Positions 52,704 through 61,312 of a stretch of 64,000 nt of DNA are shown here, piece after piece. Made by a program: the position numbers and the translations under genes. This DNA comes from Asticcacaulis tiandongensis. Lineage in GTDB: Bacteria > Pseudomonadota > Alphaproteobacteria > Caulobacterales > Caulobacteraceae. The stretch is from the NCBI RefSeq assembly GCF_006475605.1, contig NZ_ML636837.1, positions 562,584 to 626,583 on the forward strand. The letters run 5' to 3'. The notes beneath the pieces are model-generated. The model was not told the origin of the DNA. It was given only the letters and a program-made list of their open reading frames with translations, and did no database searches. Numbering within the stretch: position 1 is the stretch's first letter; each line of letters begins with the position of its first letter.

Positions 52704-54263
52704 ATGTCTGACCAGACTAAGCCTGAGTTGCGCCTTATTGCGGATTTGCCTACGGCCCTGACCTTTGAGGTGTGTGACGGCAGTGTGTATCAGGCAGGCG
52801 GCCCGCGGCAGGTCTGGGTCAATGATCAGCCGGTTCTGGAGACGGCACTGAATGTCTTTACCCTAAGGGAGCTAAGCCCGGATACGGTCTATCGCGTACG
52901 GGTCGACGGACTTGAGGTGGTGGTGCGCACCGAAACCCTTAAGGCGATTGTCGATCCGAAGCGCTTCGGGGCTAAGGGTGATGGTGTTACGGATGATACC
53001 CATGCGCTTCAAGCGGCGATTTCGGCCTGTCCGATCAACGGGCTGGTGCGTCTTGAAGCGGGTCAGTATCTGACGGGGCCGTTGTTCCTCAAAAGCTGTA
53101 TGGCACTTGAGATTACAAAGGATGCCCGTTTGCTGGGGCAGCGCGATATCAGCCGCTGGCCTATATTGCCCGCCATATTGTCCGATGCCAGTGGCGCAGA
53201 CGGGGCTTATCTGGGGACATGGGAAGGCGAGGCTTTTGATTGCCATGCCGGACTGATCAATATCCTGTCGGCCCATAATGTCAGTATTTATGGTGAGGGT
53301 GTGATTGACGCGCAGGCCGGTTTTGACAACTGGTGGAGCCGTCCGAAAACGCCGTTTGAACAGGGGGAACTGACCGCCTGGCGTCCGCGCCTGTTTTTTG
53401 CGGTCGATTGCGAGCACATCACCGTCGAAGGTATCACTGTGCAGAACAGTCCGTCATGGACGGTGCATCCGGTCAATTCGCGCTGGCTGACCTTTGCCAA
53501 TATGAAAATCAAAGCCCCGGCCGATAGTCCGAACACGGACGGGCTCAATCCCGAAAGCTGCACCGATGTCACCATTGCCGGTGTACATTTTACGGTCGGC
53601 GATGACTGTATCGCGCTTAAGTCCGGTAAGATCAGCATGGCCAAAAAACGCCTGCGTCCGACGCGGCGTGTGACGATCTCAAACTGCTGGATGCAGGATG
53701 GTCACGGGGCAGTGGTGATCGGTTCAGAGATGGCTTGCGGCGTTTATGATGTAAGCGTGAAGAACTGCCTGTTTACCGGCACGGATCGCGGCCTGCGCCT
53801 TAAGACACGTCGTGGACGCGGGAGTGAGGCGGTGGGGCGTAATATCCGCTTTGAAAACATCCTGATGAAGGGCGTGGGGACGGCCTTTGTTATCAACAGT
53901 TTCTACTGGTGCGATCCGGACGGCAAGACCGACTATGTCGCCGACCGCAAGGCGCGGCCTTTGGATGAGGGGACGCCGTCTCTGGGCGGGGTGTCTTTGA
54001 AGAATGTGCGTTGCGAAGGGGTGCGCCACGCCGCCATCTATCTGCTGGGACTGCCGGAACAGCCGATAGATGGGGTTGAGGTAGACGGGTTTTACGTCCG
54101 CTATGACCCTGAGGCCGAAGCCGGGGAACCCGACATGGCCGCCACTATTCCGCCCGTGCGCCATGTCGGCGTTTATATTTCTGCGGCAAAAAACATCCGC
54201 CTGAATGGCCTCGATATCGAGGGGCAGGACGGTGAAAAAATTATACTGGAAGATGTGACATGA
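52704..54263 (+). CDS. Polygalacturonase, glycoside hydrolase family 28, without signal peptide
   Basis: 519 residues. Residues 1-80 form a small beta-rich, fibronectin-III-like domain, and the beta-helix GH28 domain starts at FGAKGDGVTDDTHAL. The catalytic set is complete: NTDG (277-280), GDDC (299-302), GHG (333-335) and the RxK-type RLKTRRG. This two-domain layout resembles exo-polygalacturonases. There is no signal peptide, so it probably works in the cytoplasm on imported oligogalacturonides, releasing galacturonate or digalacturonate for UxaC. It lies 2 bp after the binding protein gene and overlaps the GH105 gene by 4 bp. Confidence 0.93.
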   Translation: MSDQTKPELRLIADLPTALTFEVCDGSVYQAGGPRQVWVNDQPVLETALNVFTLRELSPDTVYRVRVDGLEVVVRTETLKAIVDPKRFGAKGDGVTDDTHALQAAISACPINGLVRLEAGQYLTGPLFLKSCMALEITKDARLLGQRDISRWPILPAILSDASGADGAYLGTWEGEAFDCHAGLINILSAHNVSIYGEGVIDAQAGFDNWWSRPKTPFEQGELTAWRPRLFFAVDCEHITVEGITVQNSPSWTVHPVNSRWLTFANMKIKAPADSPNTDGLNPESCTDVTIAGVHFTVGDDCIALKSGKISMAKKRLRPTRRVTISNCWMQDGHGAVVIGSEMACGVYDVSVKNCLFTGTDRGLRLKTRRGRGSEAVGRNIRFENILMKGVGTAFVINSFYWCDPDGKTDYVADRKARPLDEGTPSLGGVSLKNVRCEGVRHAAIYLLGLPEQPIDGVEVDGFYVRYDPEAEAGEPDMAATIPPVRHVGVYISAAKNIRLNGLDIEGQDGEKIILEDVT

Positions 54264-55438
54264 CGGCAAAACTGGATTTAACCCATACAATTCCTGAGGA
54301 TGTGGCCAACGCAGCGGTGCAGCGCGATCTGACCCTGAGCGCCGAAACGGCGTCGGCCCTGTCGGCATTTGGGGCGCAGGTGCCGGTGTTTCTGCAAAAC
54401 TATCTGCGCACATGGTCGCCTTATCGTCCCTGGTGGAACTATGAGGACGGACTGATCTGGAAGGGGGCGCTTGATCTCTATGGCGTGACCCGTGATCAGG
54501 CCTTGCTGGACTATGTGCTGGCGGAAATGGAGACGCGGGTTCTGCCTGATGGGTCAATGCCGACCTTCCTGCCCAAGGAATATAATATCGACCATGTAAA
54601 CGGCGGCAAGATTCTGTTTCCGCTATACGCGTTTACGGGCGAAGAGCGTTTCCGCAAGGCAATGGATGTCCAGTTTGCCCAGCTTAAAGAACATCCCCGC
54701 ACGCAGTCAGGCAATTACTGGCACAAGCAGATCTATCCGAATCAGGTCTGGCTGGATGGCCTGTTTATGGCGCAGCCTTATCAGGTCGCCTATGCAAAGA
54801 TTACAGGCGATGAGGCCTTGTTTGCCGATAGCGTGCAACAGTTTCTGAACGTCGAGTGCCTGCTGAAAAAGACAGAAAACGGGCTTTACTTCCACGGTTG
54901 GGACGAAAGCCGGGCCGAGCGCTGGTCTGATCCGGATACCGGTTTGTCACCCAATGTCTGGGGACGGGCGATGGGCTGGTGGATAGGCGCATTGGTCGAG
55001 GTCTATGAGGCTTCGGAGGGGCTGGATCTGAATTTGCGTGGCGAAATCGCCCGCATTACCCGCGATACCTTAGGGGCGCTGATGACGTACCGCTCTGAAA
55101 ATGGCCTGTGGTATCAGGTCGTCGATCAGGGCGCGCGCGAAGGCAATTACGAAGAAGCCTCGGCTTCGGCCATGATCGCCTATGGCTTGCTTAAGGCCGC
55201 GCGCTTTAAGGTGGTCGGGCCGGAACTGGGGCGGGCGGGTCTTGAGTCGCTGAAGGCGGTTACGGCACGTTTTGTGACCCCTTCGGCGCTGAACGGTATC
55301 TGTGGGGTGGCGGGGCTCGGCAATACGCCCTATCGTGACGGTTCATACGAATATTATCTGTCTGAAAAAATCACACCCAATGACCCGAAGGGGGTCGGGG
55401 CGTTGATGTGGGCACTTACTGAAGGTTTAAAAGCGTGA
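54260..55438 (+). CDS. Unsaturated galacturonyl/rhamnogalacturonyl hydrolase, GH105
   Basis: 392 residues, an alpha/alpha-barrel enzyme of the YteR/RhiN group. It removes the unsaturated uronic acid left at the non-reducing end by a lyase. SPYRPWWNYEDGLIWKGAL, HKQIYPNQVWLDGLFMAQP-type (Asp as catalytic residue), and SPNVWGRAMGWWIGALVEV are conserved. No signal peptide is visible, consistent with cytoplasmic action. It overlaps the GH28 gene by 4 bp and the hydratase gene by 4 bp, so it is tightly coupled to both. Confidence 0.92.
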   Translation: MTAKLDLTHTIPEDVANAAVQRDLTLSAETASALSAFGAQVPVFLQNYLRTWSPYRPWWNYEDGLIWKGALDLYGVTRDQALLDYVLAEMETRVLPDGSMPTFLPKEYNIDHVNGGKILFPLYAFTGEERFRKAMDVQFAQLKEHPRTQSGNYWHKQIYPNQVWLDGLFMAQPYQVAYAKITGDEALFADSVQQFLNVECLLKKTENGLYFHGWDESRAERWSDPDTGLSPNVWGRAMGWWIGALVEVYEASEGLDLNLRGEIARITRDTLGALMTYRSENGLWYQVVDQGAREGNYEEASASAMIAYGLLKAARFKVVGPELGRAGLESLKAVTARFVTPSALNGICGVAGLGNTPYRDGSYEYYLSEKITPNDPKGVGALMWALTEGLKA

Positions 55439-56247
55439 ATATTGATAAGATTGCCTCGTCGTTCGTAACGGCCCGCCGCGAAGCCCGCGCCCTTGATGGC
55501 TATCCGGGCGACGTGCCCGCACATTTATCGACTTCCTATGCCATTCAGGAAGAGGCGATAGGCCTGTGGAACCGTCCTGTCATTGGCTGGAAGATCGGGC
55601 GTCTGGCACCGGATTATCAGCCGGTGCATCAGACGGAGCGACTGGCTGGGCCGATTTTTGACACGATGTTCAAGCCATCAGCAGGTGAGGTTGAGGTGCC
55701 GGTATTTGATGGTGGGTTTGCTGCTGTCGAGGCCGAATATATCTTTCGTGTCGGCCATGACGCCGATCCGGCAAAAACGGACTATAGCGAATCCGAGGCG
55801 CATCAGCTGATTGATGCGCTGTTTGCCGGTATTGAAATGGCTGGCTCGCCTCTGGCGACAATCAATAAGCTGGGGCCGACCGTGGTGGTTTCGGATTTCG
55901 GCAATAATTTCGGGCTGATATTGGGGCCGGAACTGCCTTTCGATCCGGCCAAAGTGTCGGACATGCGGGCGGAAACGGTCATTGACGGCCAAAGCGTCGG
56001 TACAGGTGGATTACACGCCATGCCGGGCGGGCCGCTGGCGGCGATTGGCTGGCTGGCCGGGCATCTGGCGCGTCGCGGCAGGCCACTGCGCAAGGGGCAA
56101 TTGATTTCATCGGGGGCCACGACCGGTATTCATGACATAGTTGCGGGTCAGGCCTCTGTTGTTACTTTTGAAGGGCCGGATCATGCGCCGGTCGAAATCA
56201 GACTTAAGGCGGTGCCGTTAACCGCATCGGCTGCGGAACTGGCCTGA
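55435..56247 (+). CDS. MhpD-like 2-keto-4-pentenoate hydratase family protein
   Basis: 270 residues from a GTG that overlaps the GH105 stop (GTGA). The protein resembles the MhpD/HpaH hydratases of aromatic meta-cleavage pathways: GWKIGRLAPDYQ, VEAEYIFRVG with acidic metal ligands, AGIEMAGSP, and GLHAMPGGPLAAIGWLAGHL. No aromatic pathway gene is nearby; it is the last gene of the oligogalacturonide operon. It may act on an unsaturated 2-oxo or 5-keto acid derived from the GH105 product, in place of the missing kduI/kduD, but this is only an inference from position. Confidence 0.8.
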   Translation: MNIDKIASSFVTARREARALDGYPGDVPAHLSTSYAIQEEAIGLWNRPVIGWKIGRLAPDYQPVHQTERLAGPIFDTMFKPSAGEVEVPVFDGGFAAVEAEYIFRVGHDADPAKTDYSESEAHQLIDALFAGIEMAGSPLATINKLGPTVVVSDFGNNFGLILGPELPFDPAKVSDMRAETVIDGQSVGTGGLHAMPGGPLAAIGWLAGHLARRGRPLRKGQLISSGATTGIHDIVAGQASVVTFEGPDHAPVEIRLKAVPLTASAAELA

Positions 56248-56343
56248 TACATAAGCTGAAATATGGCAGATATGTCACTTTTGGCATCTTGTTGATATTT
56301 CAGCCTTGTCATCACGCCGGAATTATGGCTAGCTAGCCTCAAT

Positions 56344-56357
56344 TGACACCGGTTACC
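56344..56357. promoter_or_regulatory. LacI-type operator 1 upstream of the TonB receptor
   Basis: TGACACCGGTTACC, identical to the uxaC site. TTGACA at 56343-56348 overlaps it and could be a -35 element. Confidence 0.8.
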
Positions 56358-56369
56358 TATGCTCAGCGG

Positions 56370-56383
56370 TGACACCGGTGTCA
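56370..56383. promoter_or_regulatory. LacI-type operator 2 upstream of the TonB receptor
   Basis: TGACACCGGTGTCA, a perfect 14-bp palindrome and the best copy in the window. Its centre is 26 bp from that of operator 1, so two dimers could bind nearly in phase. Confidence 0.85.
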
Positions 56384-56483
56384 ATAATGGATCATTAGGA
56401 AAGCCCATCAACGGGCATCACAATGTCTGTACGACATTTGCCACAATAAGGCGAAGCGGGCAGGCATATACGGGGAGTTATCT

Positions 56484-59321
56484 ATGACTAAACCAATTCA
56501 CACCAGACGTGTGTCTGCCTTTATTCGTTATGGTGCCTCACTGGCGGCCATGATGTCCGTCTGCGCCGCCGGTCAGGCCTTTGCGCAGGCGCAACCGGTC
56601 GAAGAAGATATCGAAACCGTCGTGGTAACCGGTTTCCGTGGCTCATTGCAGTCATCAATTGCAGCCAAAAAACGTGAAAACGCTATTGTTGACGTTATTA
56701 CTGCCGAAGATATTGCGGATTTTCCGGACAACAATCTGGCTGAATCCTTGCAGCGTATTCCCGGTATCGCTATTGACCGCGATGGCGGTGAAGGTCGCTC
56801 GATCACCGTGCGTGGTCTGGGACCGCAGTTTACACGTGTGCGTATCAACGGTCTGGAAGCTTTGGCGACGACCGGTGGTAAGGATACAACCGGTGCCAAC
56901 CTGGATCGCGGCTTCGACTTTAACGTTTTCGCCTCAGAATTGTTCCGCTCGTTGACTGTACGTAAGTCGCAGTCGGCGATTGTCGACGAGGGATCGCTGG
57001 GGGCAACGGTTGATCTTCAGACATCGCGTCCTTTTGACTATAAGGGCTTCGTCATGGCTGCCGGTGTTCAGGCCGCCTATAATGACCGCTCCAAGGATAC
57101 TTCACCCCGCACCACCTTCCTCATCTCGAACCGCTGGGCGGATGGCAAGATCGGGGCTTTGCTGTCGGTAGCCTATTCCGAGCGTAATATCTTCGAAGAA
57201 GGCCCTTCGACGGTGCGCTGGGAAAATGCCTATAACCAGTCTAATGGCCTGCGCTTCCAGAACTATTCGACGGATGGCGGCGCAACATTTACAGCCATAC
57301 CGACCAGTGGCACCCTTACCGGCGAAGCGCTTCGCATTTCTCAGGCCCTGCACCCGCGTATTCCACGTTATGGCCGTATGAGCTATGACCAGTCACGTCT
57401 GGGTGTAACTTCGGCAATTCAGTTCCGTCCTTCTGAGGCGACGCTTGTTACCCTTGAAGGGCTTTATTCAAAGTTCCGTGCTGACCGTACGGAGCATTAT
57501 CTTCAGGCGCTGTCGTTTAGCCGTGGTGGTGCAGGTAATCCGATCACCGATATTTATGATTACACCATTTCTGATACGGGTGTAATCACTAAGGCCAGCT
57601 TCAATGATGTGGATGTACGCTCCGAGACCCGCTTCGATGATCAGTCTTCGACCTTTGGCCAGTTGAGCCTGACGATTGATCACCGTTTCACAGACAAGTT
57701 ATCGGCCTCATTGCGCGTCGGTTCATCTAAATCGGTACAGAATAATCCACGCCAAACCACTATTACGCTCGATGCCTATGATATTGATGGCTACAGCTAT
57801 GATTTCACAAACCGTGAAAAGCCAGTGTTTAATTACGCCACGAATAATGGTGTAGGGGTTGATAATCTGGCCTATTGGACCTTTTCAGGGTCAGCGGCTC
57901 TGGGTGATGCATCGATTATCCGTATTCGCCCAAATAAAACGAATAACCGCTTTGATAACCTTGCACTTGATTTCACGTATGATCTGAATGACAGCCTGAC
58001 CCTCAAGTTCGGGGCATCGCAGAAGAAATTTGATTATGATACGTCGCAACAGCGCCGTAGTTCCGAAGCTATTCCAGCGGCCGATGTTGCCATTCTCAAT
58101 GCAGATATCGCACGCTACACCCATACTGTTTCGGGTTTTGGCAACACATGGTTTGTGCCTGATCTGGATGCTATACAGGACGCCATCAATTACGAGGGCG
58201 GCCAGGGTGCTTATGCTACAGGTGGGGCGTCCGTGGGCGGCGCTCGTGGTCTGAATCGCGATGCCAAGGAAAAAGATACGGGTTATTATGTGCAGCTTGA
58301 CTTCCGCACCGTGCTGGGCAGCATTCCGGTTCGGGGTGACATCGGTGTGCGTCAGGTCAAAACCGAACAGACTACGCGTGGATGGACATCGGCGACCAAT
58401 TTTATCACGGCGCAACGTGAATATGACGATACCTTACCGTCTTTGAACGTAGCCATTGAACCGCTGGACAACTTCTTTGTTCGTTTTGCGGCGGCAAAAA
58501 CCATGGCCCGTCCTTTGCTGGGCAACCTGACGCCGGGTGGGACGCTTAATACCAATACACGTGTCTATACCGGCGGCAACCCTGCGCTTGATCCGATCCG
58601 GTCAACCAACTACGATCTGAACTTCGAATATTATGCGAGCTCAGAAGCTCTGTATTCTATCGGCTTCTTCCAGAAGGACATCGATTCCTACATTCAGGTT
58701 CGTCGTTATTCCGCACCGTTCAGCAGCATAGGTCTTGATCCAAGCGAACTGGCGGGTACAGGCCAGAGCCCTAGCGATCTTTATGATATCCAGAACCCCA
58801 TCTCGACACCGGGTGGTACTCTGAAAGGCTTTGAAGTCAATATTCAGCAACCATTTACGTTCTTGCCGGGCATTTTGCGTAATACAGGTGGTATCTTCAA
58901 CTATACTCAGGTCGAGTCCAAGATTGAATACTATACCTCCCCGACGATCGCGACTACGCGGACAGAGAACCTTCTCGGCCTGTCGCCGAAATCCTGGAAC
59001 GCTACACTGTACTATGAAGATTCCAAGTTCTCAGGGCGTGTATCGGCGGCCTATCGTGACAAGTATCTGGTCAGTCTGCTGCCGGGTTCAGGGGCTGACT
59101 TCTACGGCAAGAATGAGACCCTCAACTTTGATGCGGCGGCAAGCTACAAGATTTCAAACCGCGTAACCCTTACGTTTGAGGGCATCAACCTGACCGATGA
59201 AGCCGACGATCGTTATGTGTCCTACGCACAAACGGCGACAGGTAACACGGAACAGAACGCCTTGCTGGAATACAGCCAGTCAGGTCGTCAGTTCATCTTT
59301 GGTCTGCGTTACAAATACTAG
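56484..59321 (+). CDS. TonB-dependent receptor, probably for oligogalacturonides
   Basis: 945 residues. The signal peptide (YGASLAAMMSVCAAGQAFAQ) is followed by a TonB box-like ETVVVTG and the plug domain (PDNNLAESLQRIPGIAIDR, then GEGRSITVRGLGPQFTRV). The 22-strand barrel makes up the rest and ends in aromatic GLRYKY, as outer-membrane proteins do. The plug is of the Caulobacter-type subfamily common for carbohydrate uptake. Two operator copies upstream tie it to the pectin regulon. It would pass oligogalacturonides to the periplasmic binding protein of the adjacent ABC system. Confidence 0.93.
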   Translation: MTKPIHTRRVSAFIRYGASLAAMMSVCAAGQAFAQAQPVEEDIETVVVTGFRGSLQSSIAAKKRENAIVDVITAEDIADFPDNNLAESLQRIPGIAIDRDGGEGRSITVRGLGPQFTRVRINGLEALATTGGKDTTGANLDRGFDFNVFASELFRSLTVRKSQSAIVDEGSLGATVDLQTSRPFDYKGFVMAAGVQAAYNDRSKDTSPRTTFLISNRWADGKIGALLSVAYSERNIFEEGPSTVRWENAYNQSNGLRFQNYSTDGGATFTAIPTSGTLTGEALRISQALHPRIPRYGRMSYDQSRLGVTSAIQFRPSEATLVTLEGLYSKFRADRTEHYLQALSFSRGGAGNPITDIYDYTISDTGVITKASFNDVDVRSETRFDDQSSTFGQLSLTIDHRFTDKLSASLRVGSSKSVQNNPRQTTITLDAYDIDGYSYDFTNREKPVFNYATNNGVGVDNLAYWTFSGSAALGDASIIRIRPNKTNNRFDNLALDFTYDLNDSLTLKFGASQKKFDYDTSQQRRSSEAIPAADVAILNADIARYTHTVSGFGNTWFVPDLDAIQDAINYEGGQGAYATGGASVGGARGLNRDAKEKDTGYYVQLDFRTVLGSIPVRGDIGVRQVKTEQTTRGWTSATNFITAQREYDDTLPSLNVAIEPLDNFFVRFAAAKTMARPLLGNLTPGGTLNTNTRVYTGGNPALDPIRSTNYDLNFEYYASSEALYSIGFFQKDIDSYIQVRRYSAPFSSIGLDPSELAGTGQSPSDLYDIQNPISTPGGTLKGFEVNIQQPFTFLPGILRNTGGIFNYTQVESKIEYYTSPTIATTRTENLLGLSPKSWNATLYYEDSKFSGRVSAAYRDKYLVSLLPGSGADFYGKNETLNFDAAASYKISNRVTLTFEGINLTDEADDRYVSYAQTATGNTEQNALLEYSQSGRQFIFGLRYKY

Positions 59322-59400
59322 GGCCTCAGAGATGGCCCGTCTTTTCGGAGGCGGGCCTCTAGTAAGCGTTTTCCTTTTCTTTTTCCAAACTATACCTCTG

Positions 59401-59427
59401 GCGCCGGAGCAATCCGGCGCTTTTTTT
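59401..59427 (+). terminator. Terminator after the TonB receptor gene
   Basis: GCGCCGGA pairs with TCCGGCGC around GCAA and is followed by seven T. A second, weaker hairpin (GGCCCG/CGGGCC) lies at 59335-59358. Together they separate the receptor gene from kdgK. Confidence 0.92.
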
Positions 59428-59501
59428 ATGGAATATGTCTCGACCGGACGGACCAAAGGTTCTAAATCCAGATCATCTCATAAATACGGAATGCCGCTGA
59501 T

Positions 59502-60524
59502 ATGTCTGACGCCTTTACCTGCTTTGGCGAACTCCTGATCCGTCTGACGACGGCGGGACGTGATCCGCTCTATAGCCTGCCTGAATTGACGCCCTATGTC
59601 GGCGGGGCGGAGGCCAATGTCGGCGTCGGTCTGACGCGACTGGGCCACGATGTGCGCATGATCAGCGTGGTGCCTGACAATGATCTGGGGCAGGCGGCTT
59701 TGGGCAACCTGCGCTATTGGGGCGTGGACACAAGTCGCGTGAAGGTTTTACCGGAAGGCCGCATGGGCCTGTACTTCCTGACGACCGGCGGCATTCATCG
59801 TCCGTCGGATATTCTTTATGATCGTGCCGGTTCGGCCTTTGCTGAGGCGGATTTTGCCGCTTTTGACTGGGCGCAGTTGCTGGAGGGCTCAGGCTGGCTG
59901 CATGTGTCAGGCATCACGGCGGCGCTGGGGCAGAATGCGTTTGAAGGCGCGCTTAAGGCTATGAAGATGGCGCGGACACTGGGCGTTAAGGTGTCGTTTG
60001 ACTGTAATTATCGTCCGAAGCTGTGGGAAGCCTGGGGCGGGGATGCGCCGACGCTGATTAAGCAACTGATGGCGCAGTCCGATCTGATCTTTGGTGGCTA
60101 TCGTGACATTGAACTGGTGTTTGGTGTTGTCTTTACCGGTGAGGCCGGAAGCCATGAGCGTAACCGCGCCGCAGCCGATCATGCCTTTGCCGCCTTCCCT
60201 GATCTCAAGCGTCTGATCTCAACGCGCCGTGAGCAGGTCAATGTCGATCACAACCGTCTGGCGGGGCTGATGTTCACGCGTGAGGCGTCGCTTGAGACAA
60301 AGACCTATGATATCGCGCGTATCATTGACCGGATCGGTGGTGGTGACGCCTTTGCCGCCGGGGTGCTGCACGGTATTCTGTCGGGTAAAACCGATCAGGA
60401 AGCGCTCGATCTGGGGATTGCGGGTGGCTGTCTGAAGCACGCCATGCCGGGGGATTTCGCGCTGGCGACGCCCGCCGAGCTTGAGGCGTTTCTCAGCGAA
60501 GACGGGTTTGACGTGAAGCGTTAA
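59502..60524 (+). CDS. kdgK: 2-dehydro-3-deoxygluconokinase KdgK (PfkB family)
   Basis: 340 residues. It phosphorylates 2-keto-3-deoxygluconate to KDPG, the last step before the Entner-Doudoroff aldolase. GGAEANVGVGLTRLG near residue 34 is the N-terminal PfkB motif, and RIGGGDAFAAGVLHG carries the catalytic Asp. FDCNYRPKLWEA is typical of KDG kinases. It lies after a strong terminator and I see no operator copy in front, so it may be expressed independently. Its 3' end overlaps the convergent hydrolase gene by 4 bp. Confidence 0.93.
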   Translation: MSDAFTCFGELLIRLTTAGRDPLYSLPELTPYVGGAEANVGVGLTRLGHDVRMISVVPDNDLGQAALGNLRYWGVDTSRVKVLPEGRMGLYFLTTGGIHRPSDILYDRAGSAFAEADFAAFDWAQLLEGSGWLHVSGITAALGQNAFEGALKAMKMARTLGVKVSFDCNYRPKLWEAWGGDAPTLIKQLMAQSDLIFGGYRDIELVFGVVFTGEAGSHERNRAAADHAFAAFPDLKRLISTRREQVNVDHNRLAGLMFTREASLETKTYDIARIIDRIGGGDAFAAGVLHGILSGKTDQEALDLGIAGGCLKHAMPGDFALATPAELEAFLSEDGFDVKR

Positions 60525-61270
60525 AGCACGCCCCTGACGGTGGTGACCAGCAGGTTGAGATCCTGAGGTCGCGACAGGCGGTGATCGCCGTCTTTTATCA
60601 GCGTCATCCGCACGTCATCCGAGGTGAGGTTTTCCATCAGGCGCACGCCATGCGTCCACGGCACCACATCGTCCTTCATGCCGTGCAGAATGCGTACCGG
60701 CCCGTCAAACCGGATAGGGGTGGTCAACACGCGATGATCGGCAGCCTCATCGAAAAAGGCCTGTGACATCAGCACATCGTCTTCATAGCCGGTGAGGTTA
60801 AAGGCCCCTGCGGTATTAAGCGCGTGGCGGTCTTCGGGCGACAGGTTCGGCAGCATCAGTTCGGTGGCGAAATCGGGCGCAGGGGCAATGAAGACGGCCG
60901 CCTTTACCCGCTCGGGCCGGTCTTTGATCAGCAAGCTGGCCATCCAGCCGCCCATGCTTGAGCCGACAAGGATCAACGGGCCGTCGGTCAACCGATCCAC
61001 GACCTCAAGCACGTCCTGACGCCATGTGCCGATGCGGGCATCTTCCCAGCGGCCCTTGCTTTCGCCGTGTGCCGAATAGTCAAAACGCAGATAGCTCCAG
61101 CCCTCAGAGCGCGCGGTGTCGGCCAGAACCTGCGCCTTTGAGCCGGTCATGTCCGATTTAAAACCACCGAGCCACAGGACGGTCGGGCCATGGCCCTCAA
61201 TGCGGCGATAGGCAACGCGGTCGTTCAGGAATTGCGTTTGGTCTTGATTTGCGGGGGCGGGCATGGTCAT
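60521..61270 (-). CDS. Alpha/beta hydrolase (ABHD10-like)
   Basis: 249 residues. The nucleophile elbow is VGSSMGGWMA, the acid likely Asp in GMKDDVVPW, and the His in KDGDHRLSRP. VLWLGGFKSDMTGSKA and FDYSAHGESKG are typical of the ABHD10/thioesterase-like subgroup. The substrate is unknown; the mitochondrial relative cleaves acyl-thioester and glucuronide bonds. It is convergent with kdgK and divergent from the following glycosyltransferase gene, 42 bp away. Confidence 0.85.
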   Translation of the reverse strand: MTMPAPANQDQTQFLNDRVAYRRIEGHGPTVLWLGGFKSDMTGSKAQVLADTARSEGWSYLRFDYSAHGESKGRWEDARIGTWRQDVLEVVDRLTDGPLILVGSSMGGWMASLLIKDRPERVKAAVFIAPAPDFATELMLPNLSPEDRHALNTAGAFNLTGYEDDVLMSQAFFDEAADHRVLTTPIRFDGPVRILHGMKDDVVPWTHGVRLMENLTSDDVRMTLIKDGDHRLSRPQDLNLLVTTVRGVL

Positions 61271-61312
61271 AAGCCCTGAATAGCCCTGTGTCTTCTGCCG
61301 GACAAGTCCTTC

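Noticed and set aside
59428-59501. Operator copy in front of kdgK
   Set aside because: No sequence close to TGACACCGGTGTCA occurs between the terminator and the kdgK start.
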